Assembly: GCA_030052745.1 (NCBI GenBank) | Contig: JANBVO010000049.1 | Coordinates: forward strand, 62,001-126,000 | Reading direction: 5' to 3' | Origin: Pleurostoma richardsiae | Taxonomy: Eukaryota; Ascomycota; Sordariomycetes; Calosphaeriales; Pleurostomataceae | DNA length: 64,000 nt | In this document: positions 22,908 to 35,636 of the stretch, one piece after another | Position numbering within the stretch: the first letter of the stretch is position 1 | Layout: every line of letters starts with the position of its first letter | Notes under the pieces: model-generated | What the model was told of the DNA's origin: nothing | The model's input: only the letters and a program-made list of their open reading frames with translations | The model's database searches: none | Position numbers and translations under genes: made by a program

Positions 22908-25900
22908 TTACTCTTCATTAACCTTGCCATCAATGCTATTGATGCTCGAGTCGACTGACGCTTTTCGTTCCTGATCCTTAGAAGGCTCTGCTGAACCGAT
23001 CTTGAGGACGCTAAATATAGTCTCCCAAGTATCAATGGTGATATGCTCGAAAGAGCGGCCTTCTGCCTTCTGGTCCGCGTACCACTCCAAAGTCGGTTTG
23101 TAGACGTACTCTATCGTCTGAGTCGTCTTATCGCGCAGGCGGGCAAGACGCACACTTTCATACAGGTAGTTGTGACACTTGGTCAACGTCGGCTCACGAG
23201 AAGCGAGCTTCGTGCCACGAGGCGGGTGGAAGATGATTTTGGCATCTGTCGGTTCCTCTGAGATCCCATCGAGTGTCGGATCAATGTCCATGGGCTCGCT
23301 CGTGTTGGACGACATCTCTATCTGGTGGCCATTCGTCTTGGCAGTAGCGAGCATCGGTTCGGACGATCCGTCCGGGCCAAGCTTTCTGTAACCCCTTGCT
23401 GGCATGGCATGTTCTGGAGCAGGGAGATAGGTTCTAATGTCTCCCATCATGTCCTCCAAAAACATGGCTGTCAAGTCGAAGGGAAACTGCGATTGTGTAG
23501 GTGGGTGCTTAGGTCCTCCGAGCCAGACCTGATGGATGTAAGTTCCCGGGTTCTTTTTGCTTCCCGCCTTGCGAAGAAACCGGATGAGCTCGCGCTGCAT
23601 GGGGGTCAGATCAGCTTCCGAGATGACGTCTTTGTTTTGCAGTTTGTCGCTTGCTGATACATCCCATATGATCACCTCGCACTTTTTGTACGGCTCTTTC
23701 TTCCAGTAGCAGTTGACCGGTCGGTAGATACCAATCCAAGCATGTCGCTTGGGTCTCTTGCTTTGCGGGTACAGACTTGGATCCCACTCGCCTGGTATCG
23801 TGTAGAAGAACCCAACATAACTATTGAACCTTCGCAAATCATCCTTCAGGAATGGACGGGCCCAAGAGAACCAGTCTTCGAATCTTTTGAACTCCCCCCT
23901 GGTATCTCCAAAATGATCGGCCTGCTCAAAGCTAGGCCAACTCACGGGATATTGGTATAGTCTCCAAGGAGCCGGGTGGTCTAGACCACCTAGCCACTCG
24001 GCCCATGTCCGGCTGTTCTCTTCAAAGCGCTCACTCTCGAAACGCCAGGGTCGTTGAAGCTGAGGGGCTCCATGGTCCGTTTGCTGAAGAACTGTCGTTG
24101 CTTCCTGGGCTGGCTCATGGTACTCCAGCTTCTCCAGAAGAGTATCGGGATTGTTGATGCTAGTGTGGGAGTAGTTAGGGATATCAAGCGTCCTAACCCC
24201 TCGCATTGCCCGGAGAGCCGTCATTTTGATGCTAGATCCAACAACGTAGAACTTGCGATATTGATCGGCACGCAGCATCGACCACCAACCAAACCAGTTC
24301 ACAAGACTTTGCTCGTCGTTTGCATCAATGCACGCATCTGCGTAGATTATGGGCCCGTTCTCCTCTAATGCGGCATACGGACCATTACGCTCCTCACGCA
24401 GATCAAGATTTAGCCAAAGCATGTGAAAGGTCTGCCAGACGGCACGGCAGTCCGTTTCGGTGACGGCGCGTAGATTAGCCTGCAGATTCTGTTCGACGAT
24501 ACTGTATTGCCGATCTTGCAAAAGGCTTGCGCGTCGCGCGGTCTTCTCTTCCGCCACACTGCGGATGAACTCGCGCACATCCCGAGCCAGGACCAGTTTA
24601 AAAGCCGAAGTCTGCGCACGATACTTGAAGAACCAGTGGAAGAAATCGAATGTCCTCTGCGGTTCCGAAACCATAAAGCTTGGCGTTAGCAGAATCGCAT
24701 TTCCATGAGGAAACAACCGGATCAAGTTCACGTCACCGGGGCTTGTAACCCACGAGGCTGGAGATATGGAAGGGTGTATTGGTTGCAGCTGAGTAGCGTC
24801 AGAGAAGCTCCAGAAGTTGTAGTTGTTCTTCGGGCCCTGCAGGAGTTCCGACAGGCCTGGAAACCGGCGAACTGTCCAGGTCAGAGATTCGTGCACAATA
24901 ACGGCCCCGGCATGCCCGGCCTCCAACCTAGTCCTCTCAACAAAAGCAGACCAACCCCCCACCTGGAAGGATGCATATACTTGGCATTCCGGATTGCACG
25001 TCCGTAGCCAGAGACATACGGATTTCAGTATCTCCGCCTTTGAACTGGGAAACGCGAGAAAGAAGTGTTGCGCGACGGGCGAGGACGCGTTAGAACAGAG
25101 CTTCTGGTAGTCCAAGTTGAAGAAGACCTGCATAAAGGTAGCACGATCGTAACCTGGCTCGAGAGTAGTTGAAGAAAGAGTTGCTGGTCGTAGAAAGGGG
25201 TCAAAATCGAATTTCGGTCTGAACAGAACATATCTAAGGGCTGTACCCTCGGGGCTTGAGGGTTCTGTCCCTAGCACGTCCGTCGTCCACTCTTCGCATT
25301 TTGTCGGATAGAGGATAAGGCTGAATTGAGAATGCGAACAGTATAGACCGGACAATGTTGTCCTGAGGCGTTGAGCAACCCGTTCGAGCAAGTCAACTGT
25401 GTAGCCTTGCGAGGTTATGCTACCACTGCAGATATTTCCCTCTCGGAAGTGGTCGAGTTGCTCAAGAAATGTCCTGACGAAGCATACCGTGCGAAATATC
25501 AAGGTTTCTTGGGCGAGAAACTCTGATAACCCCGGCAAGGCATCGTCGCGCGGAACACTACTAAATGTGACCTTGAGGGTGCTTGACCCTTCATCACCGA
25601 AGACTACTACTTTTCCTATGCTTTGCGTTTGTCTTGAATGATAATCGACCAGCGACAGCTTTCTCAAGGCTCCAGGAGGAGGCGGAGTCGGAGCACGGCC
25701 AGGGGTAAGCGTCGACGTTGTCTGGTCCTCTCCAGAGTGTCCTTGCGCTGTGTTCTCAGTATGCAACTCTAGCACTGGACTATCGAGGGAGTTAAGGTTT
25801 CTCATTTCCGTCGGCTCGAGAAACATGGGAGAATCATCGTCTAGGAATCGTACGGATTTTCGAACCTTGTTTGGCCGCTCGCCCTCGTCTGTGTTCGAAG

Positions 25901-27203
25901 ACAATGCCGATCCAGCCATAACTGACTTGGCTCGAGTTAACGCCTCACCAGCAGAGCTTGGCTCAGCTTTTTCAGTAGTGGATGTTTGTCTTGGCTCTTG
26001 CCTTGAGCCATTTTCAAGACTGCTGCTACGGGCTAGAGACCGAAGAAGTGACTCTTTCTCCTGGGGTCCTCTGCTGAGAGGAAAGAGGTGGCCTTGAAGA
26101 ATAGAAATGTCTGGAGCCTCGTCTGCCTTATTTCGGGAGTAGAGCTCCGCCTTTCGCTTAGTACTGTGCTTGTCGAACAATTTTGTTCTCTTCGTCGAAT
26201 CCACCATCGTTTCGCCCAGCGTTTTTCTAGGTTTCCTGGTTTTACCACCGGCGAACACGTTGGTTATGCCGGGATCGAGTCCGTGGTTCGCAACTTGCCC
26301 GCTCTTTTTTGCCTTCAGAGGTTTCGTGGAGAACTTGACAGCAAGAGTAGCACGAGCAGTGTTCGGAGGCCCCGTTAACTTAGTCGCACTCGTGCTGCCT
26401 GTGCTGCCTGGAGCTGTCTTCCTTGCAGTGCCTTGGTATCCTGTCACGGATTTGGGTTCATTACGCTGTGAAGAGCGATCATCAACAGTAGAAGCCAGCG
26501 ACGAGCGACTAAGGCTGTTTTGTGATGTCTTCTTGACAACTGGTTTCTTTGGTGTCATGCCGGCCGTGGTCGTCATATCAGAGGACCTCCTTGGTACAGT
26601 CTTGGTGACGGGGGTCTCTGTAGGAGGTGGGATACCCTTGAAGATCCTCTGCTTTCCAGACACCTTTGGTGTGCTCGCGAGCGATTGACTTGGTTCAGAA
26701 GGCATAGCGTTGTCCTCCATGGCTTCATCGCTAGATTCCTTCCCCGAGTCGACGTCGACTACAGTTGGGGGGGGAAGCACTTCCTCTTCTTCGAAGGGTT
26801 CTGTCAGTGGTAAGCCTCGTCTCTTCCGTGCAGCGTTTCGCCGTTTGTGACGCTCTAGTTTCTCTTGCAGCACTCTCTGCTGTGCGTCTTCCACTTCCTG
26901 TCTCTCTCTGGCTCGCTCTTCGGGCGACATTGTTGCCTTCTTAGTCTCCCACATCATCTGTCTGATGTCGGGGCCCAGGTTGGTTTCGGGCTCCCAGGTA
27001 CATTGGTCCAGGTTAAAGCCAGTCCACTCGACAAGGAAGTACGTCGCTCCGTTTTCATCTACCACCTCATCTCTGATGCCTTCAACTTCATATTCTTCGT
27101 CGGGGTCGTGGGACCCTTCGACGGTTGACGTGACGGATATGGCATCGTCAAAGTCATCTGGCGTCTGATCGCCCGCCCCCATCTGCTCGAATGTCCCGGC
27201 CAT
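22908..27203 (-). CDS. Large chromodomain protein, 1431 aa
   Basis: A single uninterrupted exon starts at an ATG at 27203. A chromodomain occupies residues about 37-80 (EYEVEGIRDEVVDENGATYF, LVEWTGFNLDQCTWEPETNL). The three aromatic cage positions that hold methyl-lysine are present (Tyr38, Trp60, Phe63), so binding to methylated histone tails is expected. Residues about 85-135 are a charged helix (ERARERQEVEDAQQRVLQEK). Residues 135-500 are basic, Ser/Thr-rich and probably disordered. From about residue 500 to the end lies a long, apparently folded region that I cannot assign; it contains WAEWLGGLDHPAPWRLYQYP, HAWIGIYRPVNCYWKK and IIWDVSASDKLQNKD. Neurospora CDP-2, which recruits the histone deacetylase HDA-1, is one candidate family, but this is only a guess. 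It shares a 1.5-kb divergent promoter with Rab11. Confidence 0.8.
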   Translation of the reverse strand: MAGTFEQMGAGDQTPDDFDDAISVTSTVEGSHDPDEEYEVEGIRDEVVDENGATYFLVEWTGFNLDQCTWEPETNLGPDIRQMMWETKKATMSPEERARERQEVEDAQQRVLQEKLERHKRRNAARKRRGLPLTEPFEEEEVLPPPTVVDVDSGKESSDEAMEDNAMPSEPSQSLASTPKVSGKQRIFKGIPPPTETPVTKTVPRRSSDMTTTAGMTPKKPVVKKTSQNSLSRSSLASTVDDRSSQRNEPKSVTGYQGTARKTAPGSTGSTSATKLTGPPNTARATLAVKFSTKPLKAKKSGQVANHGLDPGITNVFAGGKTRKPRKTLGETMVDSTKRTKLFDKHSTKRKAELYSRNKADEAPDISILQGHLFPLSRGPQEKESLLRSLARSSSLENGSRQEPRQTSTTEKAEPSSAGEALTRAKSVMAGSALSSNTDEGERPNKVRKSVRFLDDDSPMFLEPTEMRNLNSLDSPVLELHTENTAQGHSGEDQTTSTLTPGRAPTPPPPGALRKLSLVDYHSRQTQSIGKVVVFGDEGSSTLKVTFSSVPRDDALPGLSEFLAQETLIFRTVCFVRTFLEQLDHFREGNICSGSITSQGYTVDLLERVAQRLRTTLSGLYCSHSQFSLILYPTKCEEWTTDVLGTEPSSPEGTALRYVLFRPKFDFDPFLRPATLSSTTLEPGYDRATFMQVFFNLDYQKLCSNASSPVAQHFFLAFPSSKAEILKSVCLWLRTCNPECQVYASFQVGGWSAFVERTRLEAGHAGAVIVHESLTWTVRRFPGLSELLQGPKNNYNFWSFSDATQLQPIHPSISPASWVTSPGDVNLIRLFPHGNAILLTPSFMVSEPQRTFDFFHWFFKYRAQTSAFKLVLARDVREFIRSVAEEKTARRASLLQDRQYSIVEQNLQANLRAVTETDCRAVWQTFHMLWLNLDLREERNGPYAALEENGPIIYADACIDANDEQSLVNWFGWWSMLRADQYRKFYVVGSSIKMTALRAMRGVRTLDIPNYSHTSINNPDTLLEKLEYHEPAQEATTVLQQTDHGAPQLQRPWRFESERFEENSRTWAEWLGGLDHPAPWRLYQYPVSWPSFEQADHFGDTRGEFKRFEDWFSWARPFLKDDLRRFNSYVGFFYTIPGEWDPSLYPQSKRPKRHAWIGIYRPVNCYWKKEPYKKCEVIIWDVSASDKLQNKDVISEADLTPMQRELIRFLRKAGSKKNPGTYIHQVWLGGPKHPPTQSQFPFDLTAMFLEDMMGDIRTYLPAPEHAMPARGYRKLGPDGSSEPMLATAKTNGHQIEMSSNTSEPMDIDPTLDGISEEPTDAKIIFHPPRGTKLASREPTLTKCHNYLYESVRLARLRDKTTQTIEYVYKPTLEWYADQKAEGRSFEHITIDTWETIFSVLKIGSAEPSKDQERKASVDSSINSIDGKVNEE

Positions 27204-28682
27204 TCTGTCTGTCTTGCTTCACCCATGCGCAAGGATCGCTGGATGAATGAAACACACCTTCAGATGACATCAGGGTGGAGTGTTTGGTTTTCTTGTGGCA
27301 TCTGGGGTACGTAATAGTTAGATGCGTCGAGAAGCTGCCGCTGCACAGAGAGTTGTGTGGCTTGACTGATAGAGGGGGTAGGACCAAAGTCCGGCTTTTG
27401 TTTATTTTCGGCGCTTTCCAGAAGCGGCCGGAGACCCCGTGGTGGGATGTGCGCTGCGTAAAGCGGTGCAATATGTACTGAGGATGGAAATATGTATGTA
27501 CACAGATCATCCAAGCATTCGAAGAATGAGATGGACGCCTGGATGAGAAGAAGAGGAAGAGGAAGAGGGAGAAAAGGAAAAGCTTGGATCAGTTGGTAGT
27601 TGAGGAAGGAACCTCGAGAATAAATAGTGACCAGGAACCGCTGCCGATTTTCTAGGTACGCACGGGCCCCTGCTCCCCAATGGGGAGGATTCAACATCAG
27701 CTTGGAGATCGGGCATGCAGTAATCCGCAGAGGTACCTTTCTTTGTACTACCTCAAGTAAGGCACCTGAGGTTTGATTATTCCATGGTTATTGTCCGAGT
27801 GATGTAAAACCACTGGAAGAATCTGGAGAAAAAGTGAAAGGTGTCTACGATATACCTACCTAGGCACCTACCTACCTACATGGGCACCTCAGGTTACCAA
27901 AGCAAGGTCGACAACCCATACGGGCTTAAGGTACCTACAGTAGGTACGGAATGCATAGGTTGGGTAGGTAGCCTGTGCCTTTACGACTCCCTCTCTGATT
28001 GCCCTTATCTGTAGATATCAAGTCTTTCCCTGCCCCAGGCACTCTTGATCTGGGTCACATTGCTACTAGCAGCAGATAGATCTCCTGATCTATACTCTGT
28101 GAGCGTAATCAGAGTTGATATTGTTCAATTATCGCAGGCGATCGGGAAGCTGTACATCTCTGTCTGACCGCCCTCGGAATCTGGGTGGACGTTTTGTTTC
28201 ATCCATGAGGCGCGTCAAGCTCAGCCCCTCGAAGCACGTGATCCGCAACCACACCTGTACCTTAGATGTATCAAACCCCGGTTGTAGCAGTTCCCGAAAA
28301 CTGTCAATTGCTCGAGGGCTTCTGAAGGTATGGAAGAAATCTTGCAACAGATCATCGTGGCCCGTATCTGATCTACTCAAAGTAGAGCATCGCCCTTGGC
28401 GTCACAGAGAAGACACGTCGAAGCCCACGCCCATCCTCCCTCTTTGCCTAGTGTCTACCAAGGTACCTTTACCCTCCACACTAAAGCCGACCGTCGTTGC
28501 CTTCAAACCTCACCTCACCTCCTTTATTAGCCAGTTACCAACCAACTCGCATCCCTTCTCCACATCAGCAGCGTCGCCGCCCTTGCGCTCGACTTTTCTG
28601 AGCATCATCACTTCCCGACTGCGACACCGACAGCGTCCTGTTCCTGACCATCCGTAACTGAACTTTCTTATCAATCGCCAGA
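27204..28682. other. Divergent intergenic region between the chromodomain gene and Rab11
   Basis: No gene is supported. At 27850-27900 and 27930-27975 the sequence is a dense run of ACCTACCTAGGCACCTACC-like and GGTACC/GTAGGTA units, related to the TACCTAGGTA motif seen elsewhere. The Rab11 leader near 28430-28680 is pyrimidine-rich. Confidence 0.55.
27854..27881. repeat. ACCTACCTAGG-type degenerate short repeat
   Basis: Several overlapping ACCTACC units with one TACCTAGGCA, a one-base variant of the palindrome at 5311, 8764 and 20572. Confidence 0.6.
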
Positions 28683-29584
<902 letters not shown>

Positions 29585-30287
29585 ATTTCTCTGGGAGGAC
29601 CAATTTCATGGTCATAGGGCTGGGCTGATTCACGGCGTCACATTTGTCTGGAAGCATGTCAGTCGTGGAGAGAGATTGGGCTCGGGGATCTGCTCGTTTT
29701 ACCGGAACGTCTTGATGATTTCTAATTAGGGGTCATTCTGCTTTTCCTGTGTTTTGCTCCGTGTTTCTCATGCGGCTTGTCTCTCGGGTACATCCAATGA
29801 CCACTGCAGCATAATATGCTTATAGGAATGAACGTACCTTAATCTCCATGATATCCATGATACCGAGTATCTCTTGTGACCTAGCGGCCCGACTGACGCC
29901 TGGAGAATACACGAATGAACAGAAGACATCCATAACTTGCTTTCCCTTGCATGCATCGTCGCTTCTAGATCTTAGTAGTAAACATACTTTGAATAAACGT
30001 GTCCCTATAGCATATTACAGATCCTGGGCGCCATGACAGCCACCAGGGGACTTGAGCCCTCGGCGCCGAGGGCGGTTGTCGCGTGCGTCAACCGATTGTG
30101 ATGCACAAGCCACTGCCGCCATACAGCCCCCGCGCTAAGATAAGCCCCGCCACACTTCTTATCACAGTAAAATTTCGCTTTTACGGAATAGATCCTCTGG
30201 AATTTGTTCGTCCAGTGCGACAAGCATCTTGCGCTGCGAACCCTCAAGAAGCCATTTCGTCGCAAATAATCTTGCGTCGCCAATACA
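29585..30287. other. Intergenic region between Rab11 and Brx1
   Basis: 3' flank of Rab11 and promoter of Brx1. No conserved frame or RNA gene is seen. Confidence 0.6.
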
Positions 30288-31370
30288 ATGGCAGCCGTTT
30301 ACAAGGCTTTGGCAAAGGTCAATGGCCACAAGGCTGAGAAGTCGACCGATGCCGCGTCCGCAAATGGCCCGAGGAAAAACAAGCAGAGGGTTCTGATTCT
30401 ATCATCAAGAGGAGTTACTTACAGGTGAGATACGGATCGCTCCTGCAGAGGGACTTGGGGCAGTTTGACCGATGATGATCTCGCAGGCACCGCCATCTCC
30501 TCAACGATCTAGCGTCCATGATGCCCCACGGCCGGAAAGATGCGAAGTTCGACTCCAAGTCAAAACTGTACGAGCTTAACGAGCTGGCGGAGCTTTATAA
30601 CTGCAACAACGTTCTCTTCTTCGAGGCACGGAAAGGCCAGGATCTTTATATGTGGTTGAGCAAGGTGCCGAACGGGCCAACCGTCAAGCTGCACCTTCAG
30701 AACTGTAAGAGTCCTTCCATGCCCTGGTGGGGAAAGGAGATTGTTCGTTCTGGCCGCTGACCGTCTGCGAAAAGTACACACGATGGAGGAGCTACAATTC
30801 ACCGGCAACTGCCTCAAAGGCTCACGGCCCGTTCTCTCCTTCGACGCCGCTTTCGATAAGGAGCCACACCTACAAGTCCTCAAAGAGCTTTTTATGCACG
30901 TGTTTGGTGTCCCACAAGGTGCGAGGAAGTCGAAGCCGTTCGTCGACCATGTCATGGGCTTCTCCATTGCGGATGGCAAGATCTGGGTGCGGAACTACCA
31001 GATCAACGAGGTGGAGAAGACGAAGAGTGACGAGGCAGGGGAGGACAAGCCGAAGAGCGCTTCTTCCAGGCCAGGCGGGAGGGATACAGACGTCAACCTG
31101 GTCGAGATTGGCCCTAGATTTGTCCTGACGCCCATCATCATCCAGGAGGGCTCGTTTGGCGGTCCCATCATATACGAGAACAAGCAGTTTGTATCACCAA
31201 ATCAGGTTCGGGCCGACATACGCAGGACGAAGGCGACCCGGCATAATATTCGGACAGAGCAGGTTGTTGGAAGGAGGGCGAAGAGGGGTGAGCTGGGTTT
31301 AAGAACTGATGGAGATGGGCCGCGCCGGGGGATGAGTTGGCAACGAAGTCTGTCTTTGCTTGATCGATAG
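30288..31370 (+). CDS. brx1: Brx1, Brix-domain ribosome biogenesis protein, 316 aa
   Basis: Exons 30288-30424, 30487-30704 and 30775-31370 total 951 bases, in frame. The start MAAVYKALAKVNGHKAEKST is followed by RVLILSSRGVTYR, which splices to HRHLLNDLASMMPHGRKD. Further Brix-domain blocks are NVLFFEARKGQDLYMWLSKV, HTMEELQFTGNCLKGSRPVL and PFVDHVMGFSIADGKIWVRN. The C-terminal part has FVLTPIIIQEGSFGGPIIYE, also typical of Brx1. In yeast Brx1 binds 27S pre-rRNA with Ebp2 in the nucleolus and is needed for 60S subunit assembly. The basic C-terminal tail after about residue 260 is less conserved. Confidence is high. Confidence 0.95.
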
Positions 31371-32821
31371 AGGGAAATATGGATGGAAGAGCTGCACAAT
31401 ACCCTCGAGATACTGACTCTCGCTGACATTGTAGATTAATGGCGTTTTATTTGGGGGCTTTCAGTGACTCGAGGCTCACTGTACCTGGGCAGTTGTGGTT
31501 ACAACTCCCTCCCAGCTGGCCATGCAGCGTAGTGAAACAGGCTATCCGATGGCGCAGTGTCACATGAACCAGACCGAATTGCAATCAACGGGCGCAGATT
31601 CGTTCAACGAGTCACGCTGTGATTTCTGTGCTCGACCAAGTGCGTCTCCTTATCGTGCGCTAACACTGTTGCGTCAAATGCCTGGCGGGACGGGAGGTCG
31701 AACCCCTGTATTTAGCTCCGGAATATCCTTTAGTGCGGGTGCCGACGTCAGTCTCGCCGAGTGAACTTATTACACAGCAAACAGCCGCCTCATGGAGTCT
31801 ACTCTTTTCCTCTTCTGTAAGCGACCACCATGATAGTGACACAACAAAGTTCTACCATCACGAGGATGGAAATAGGAACCCTGCAACCGATGCCCTGCTG
31901 CATCCTTTGCGCCTTTGAAAGCCCCAACGGCGGGGTTGAAGTTGTTTGAGTGGGAGGCGGAAGGCCTCGGCCGTCGAGGCGCGTCTGGGGGCGACACTGA
32001 GAGAGTCTCGTGCTGCTCCAGCCATTCACTTCTGGAAAGGGACAGAGATTACTGTCTGTATTTTTCAGGGTGGTTATTCTTATAAACCATCTTGCTTTTC
32101 CATCTACCCCCGAGCCCGAGCGAATTGCTCCGGCGTCTACGAATAACCGAAGTTCTTGCTGTCTTTGGCTTGACGGACCGGTTATTGAACATTGCAGTTG
32201 CAACATCAGAAGACATAAAGCTGTTTTGATTGTCAGCTCGTCTCCTAAAGCGGTCTGGCTTCTTATGAACCAGTTCATCAGCATGATTATCACCCGCAAC
32301 CTCTTTATCATGAAGACTTGTGTCACAAGTGAGTGGCCGCCTGGCTGTCTCACTCGTACAGACACTGACTGTTGAGACAGGAAGAGAAATTGTACTATCA
32401 GGATCCGTCTGGCGTGCCGTTTTTTGACAGTTGTTGTCACATCCGAGCTATTGGTCGTTGTGCCGGTCTCGTCTGTGTCTTCGCAGGTATCTCTTCGCCA
32501 GCAGATCGGCGCCTACGGCAGGCAGGTTATATTGTCAGATAATCCTTCTGCTGTCATCGAGAGACTTTGACGGCTTCTGAAAACTCTGTACACATACATC
32601 AAGATCAAAACATAAACGACAACAAGTATCGCCGCGGAAACCATCGCAGTATCGTCCAGACGACCGGTGAGGTACCACGTTTGGCAACCTAATCAAGGCT
32701 ACTCGATTGGCCGTTTCATCCTACGTCCCAGAAATTTCATATCCTTCGGCAAACAGGCCATTCCCCTCGGCCACACGTTGCTACTCCACGCCTGTACTGG
32801 CCTCCAAGTCTACAAGCGAAG
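31371..32821. other. Intergenic region, no gene seen
   Basis: About 1.45 kb between Brx1 and the F-box gene. Short open frames on both strands show no motif or codon bias that I can support. Confidence 0.55.
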
Positions 32822-34254
32822 ATGGCATTGGAGGCGCCGCTCTCGCCGACTGCGGCACGCATCATGGACCAGGACTCCGTTGGAATTGTCCAGCTTGGAC
32901 TTGGTGCACTGCATCTCTCCGATCATCGTCGACTATCCAGCGCCCACTTCGAGGCCATGCTAGTGCCCGCGTCACTTGGCCTTTCCGATGTTCCTGTGGA
33001 GATCTCCCTTCTGATATTTCGCGCTCTCGATATGCCAAGTGCGTTCAATCTCGCCAGCACAAACAAGCACTTCAAGGCTATCCTAGACAATCATCTTGAC
33101 TCCATTCTTCTGCCTATCTTGACCAGAGACCTAAGTCCACTCGACGGGCTTCTGCAAGCCATAGTGGCCAAGCCGGAGGATCTCGACCGCCCTCAGAGCA
33201 TCTGCCTCTCGCGCAGGATCAAACACAAGACCAAGCTCTTGTGCGAAGGAGACTCAGAATACGACGAGAAGACCAAGAAGTTCACCGCGCCCATCCTGGT
33301 AGAGCTTGACAGCAATCATATCAAGCGACTACAGCACATGTACAAAGTTGTGAAGGGCTGGGAGCGATTGTTCTCCCACTACCGTTTTGTCAATGGCGAA
33401 GATCGTCGGGCCCTACTTCCCCACGAATCCGAGCGACTTCGGGGTGCACTGTACTACTGGATGAGATATGCCTACTACTTCCATGGCAACCTGCCGCGGC
33501 TGAGCCCATGGATACCGCGAAAGGACTCCACCGACGTGAGGTGCAACTGGCTGCGTCTCCTATCGGATCCACAGCTGCATGAGTTTGAAGACCTGTGGGC
33601 AACTGTCCGGGTTATTGTCGAACAGGCAATTTGTCCCTCCGTCGAGTTTGTCCGCAAGACTATTGTGAGTATTCTCTCCTTCAGCCCTAGTCAGACGAAT
33701 AGAGTTAACAGTGTCCCAAGGGTGAGCCTCTGACGACGGCAGACCTTGACAAGATATCGTTTGGGTCCGCGCAGGGCATACTTATGCCCGGCCTTACGCC
33801 TTGGTCTGAGAATGCCAGGTGGATAAATGTCAACAAGCGCATCGTGGATACGTTCTTGAAGCTGTCCCCAGAAGAGATTCTACACCTCGTTGATTGCCGC
33901 TCGCAATACTCGAAGGGCAAGCTGGTTCGCATGATGCGCACGGGGTACCCAAACATTCTTCAGGACACCCAAAGTCTGACGTCGGCCCTCGATGCTGTCT
34001 TGCAGGAGCGTAGGGAATCCCGCGAGCGAGCTTTGTCGGGCTCCTTCCTTGATCTGCCTACAGACCTGTTCTCTACTGCTCGCTCTAAGCGCTGGGCCCG
34101 CAGCGGCGGTATCCTCGACTGGATTGGTGTCGACGATGAAGCGATTCGTGAGTACTGGGCCAGGAACAGCAAACAACTGCTCAAGTGGGATTCTGCAGAT
34201 GATGCGAACCTGCCGGAGCCTGTCATTATGCCTTCTGGGAAGATTGAACCGTAG
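32822..34254 (+). CDS. F-box protein, 461 aa
   Basis: Two exons, 32822-33664 and 33712-34254; the intron is 47 bases with a GTGAGT donor. The total is 1386 bases. An F-box lies at residues about 55-90 (GLSDVPVEISLLIFRALDMP, SAFNLASTNKHFKAILDNHL). The rest has no leucine-rich or WD repeats; it is a helical region with conserved-looking blocks (YYWMRYAYYFHGNLP, GILMPGLTPWSENARWINVN). F-box proteins usually bind Skp1 and bring substrates to an SCF ubiquitin ligase, and fungi hold many lineage-specific members of this layout. The substrate is unknown. An alternative in-frame ATG lies at 32864. Confidence 0.75.
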
Positions 34255-35636
34255 GTTTTCCAGTGGCTATCCACGCTCCTGCGCAGCTTGGAGGGGCTTC
34301 TCACGTTGGATGGGTTCATGGGCTGCTCTACTTGAATGGGACGCCGGAGATGTCTTTGTCTTTCACTAAACACGGGGAATGTGCTACCCGTATGGACTAC
34401 TTGTATTATAGACTTGTACGGAATCGAAATGTTATACTTTTTCTTCCATTAAGACTGCAAATGACGTTGCATCTACCGGCCTGCCCACCTGCGGCCGCGC
34501 CGCTACTCCCACACATTCCGGCGGCCGGCATCACGTTGCCTTCTGCGGCTCAATATACTTCCTCTACTTGGAGAAGTAGAAGATACACGCGAGAAGAAAG
34601 AGAGAAAAGCCAAAAGTCAAGCAGCCATGCGAGGCGCATCAGGTAGCAGCAGAATGGTTCACTAACACGGAGCCGAGATTCCATTCCTGGGTATGTCGGT
34701 GGTGGGGTTGGGTGGTAGGCTTTAGTGCACTGCGGCTCACGAGATTCCCACGGCAGCGCCAATCTCGCCCGCCCTAGCCTTGTCGGGCCGGGGTCCTAAC
34801 TTTCTAGCTCGGCTCTGGCCTGAATTTCCATTTACACCCAGCATCGTCCTGCATCACACACATATACTCACGCCTCCCCGCGCCCTACCACCTGCGTCGC
34901 TTGCGCTAGATCAGCAAGAAATCGTTAATCAGGACCTCTGGATATTCCGACAGGGAATGTCTCTTCTCTGGGTTTTTTAGCCCACGTGAGCGCTCCGCGC
35001 AGACCATCCTACGACCTGGTCACGCCTCCCGACTCACTCGAGTCTCTCGCATCGCCTCGCCCTATCGCGCAAGCCTCGGCCCCAGTGCTTCTCGCTGCAA
35101 AGGGCCTGCTACTCACACAAGGGTCATAAGAAAGCATTTGTGAGTCCTCCTTTTTCTCCCCAGATTATTACTCTCTTCTGTCCCCTGCATCCATGTCAGA
35201 CAAGTGTCTATGCACCTGGACTGCGAGCTGCAACTCTATCCACTATGGCGCGGAAGGACACTCTTCATAGCATGTCTCATGGCACAGGGCGACAAGGGAA
35301 ACGAAGGAATATCACATGATATTCGTATGGACAGCTGTTTCCGTGTTCTAGGCTCGGGATTTCTGTCTATCTGCCGACCTGGTATTTGTCTATCGCCCAG
35401 CAAGTGCTACCCTCCCAATGCTGGGGATGGTCGGCACTTAGGAAAGCGCGACAGACTTGGCTGCTATGTTGTTCCCGTCTCTCATACGCCAGATAGTCGT
35501 GATATGTTGTTTCAGGGCCTGTACTGACCAAGGGCAGGTTTATCGCATCGGGAGGGAGCGCACTGCCGAGGGTGGCTGCGTGAGTACGCGGCACCGATCT
35601 CTCCAGTTTCCTCCTGTGGTCTTCGAACCAGTTCCG
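34255..35636. other. Intergenic region and probable long leader of hda1
   Basis: No gene is supported. The hda1 frame is open upstream to 35457 but has no conserved residues there, so a leader or leader intron is likely. Confidence 0.5.

Noticed and set aside
31670-31720. tRNA-like B box (GGGGTTCGACCTCCC on the minus strand)
   Set aside because: No matching acceptor stem, A box or anticodon arm could be drawn around it.
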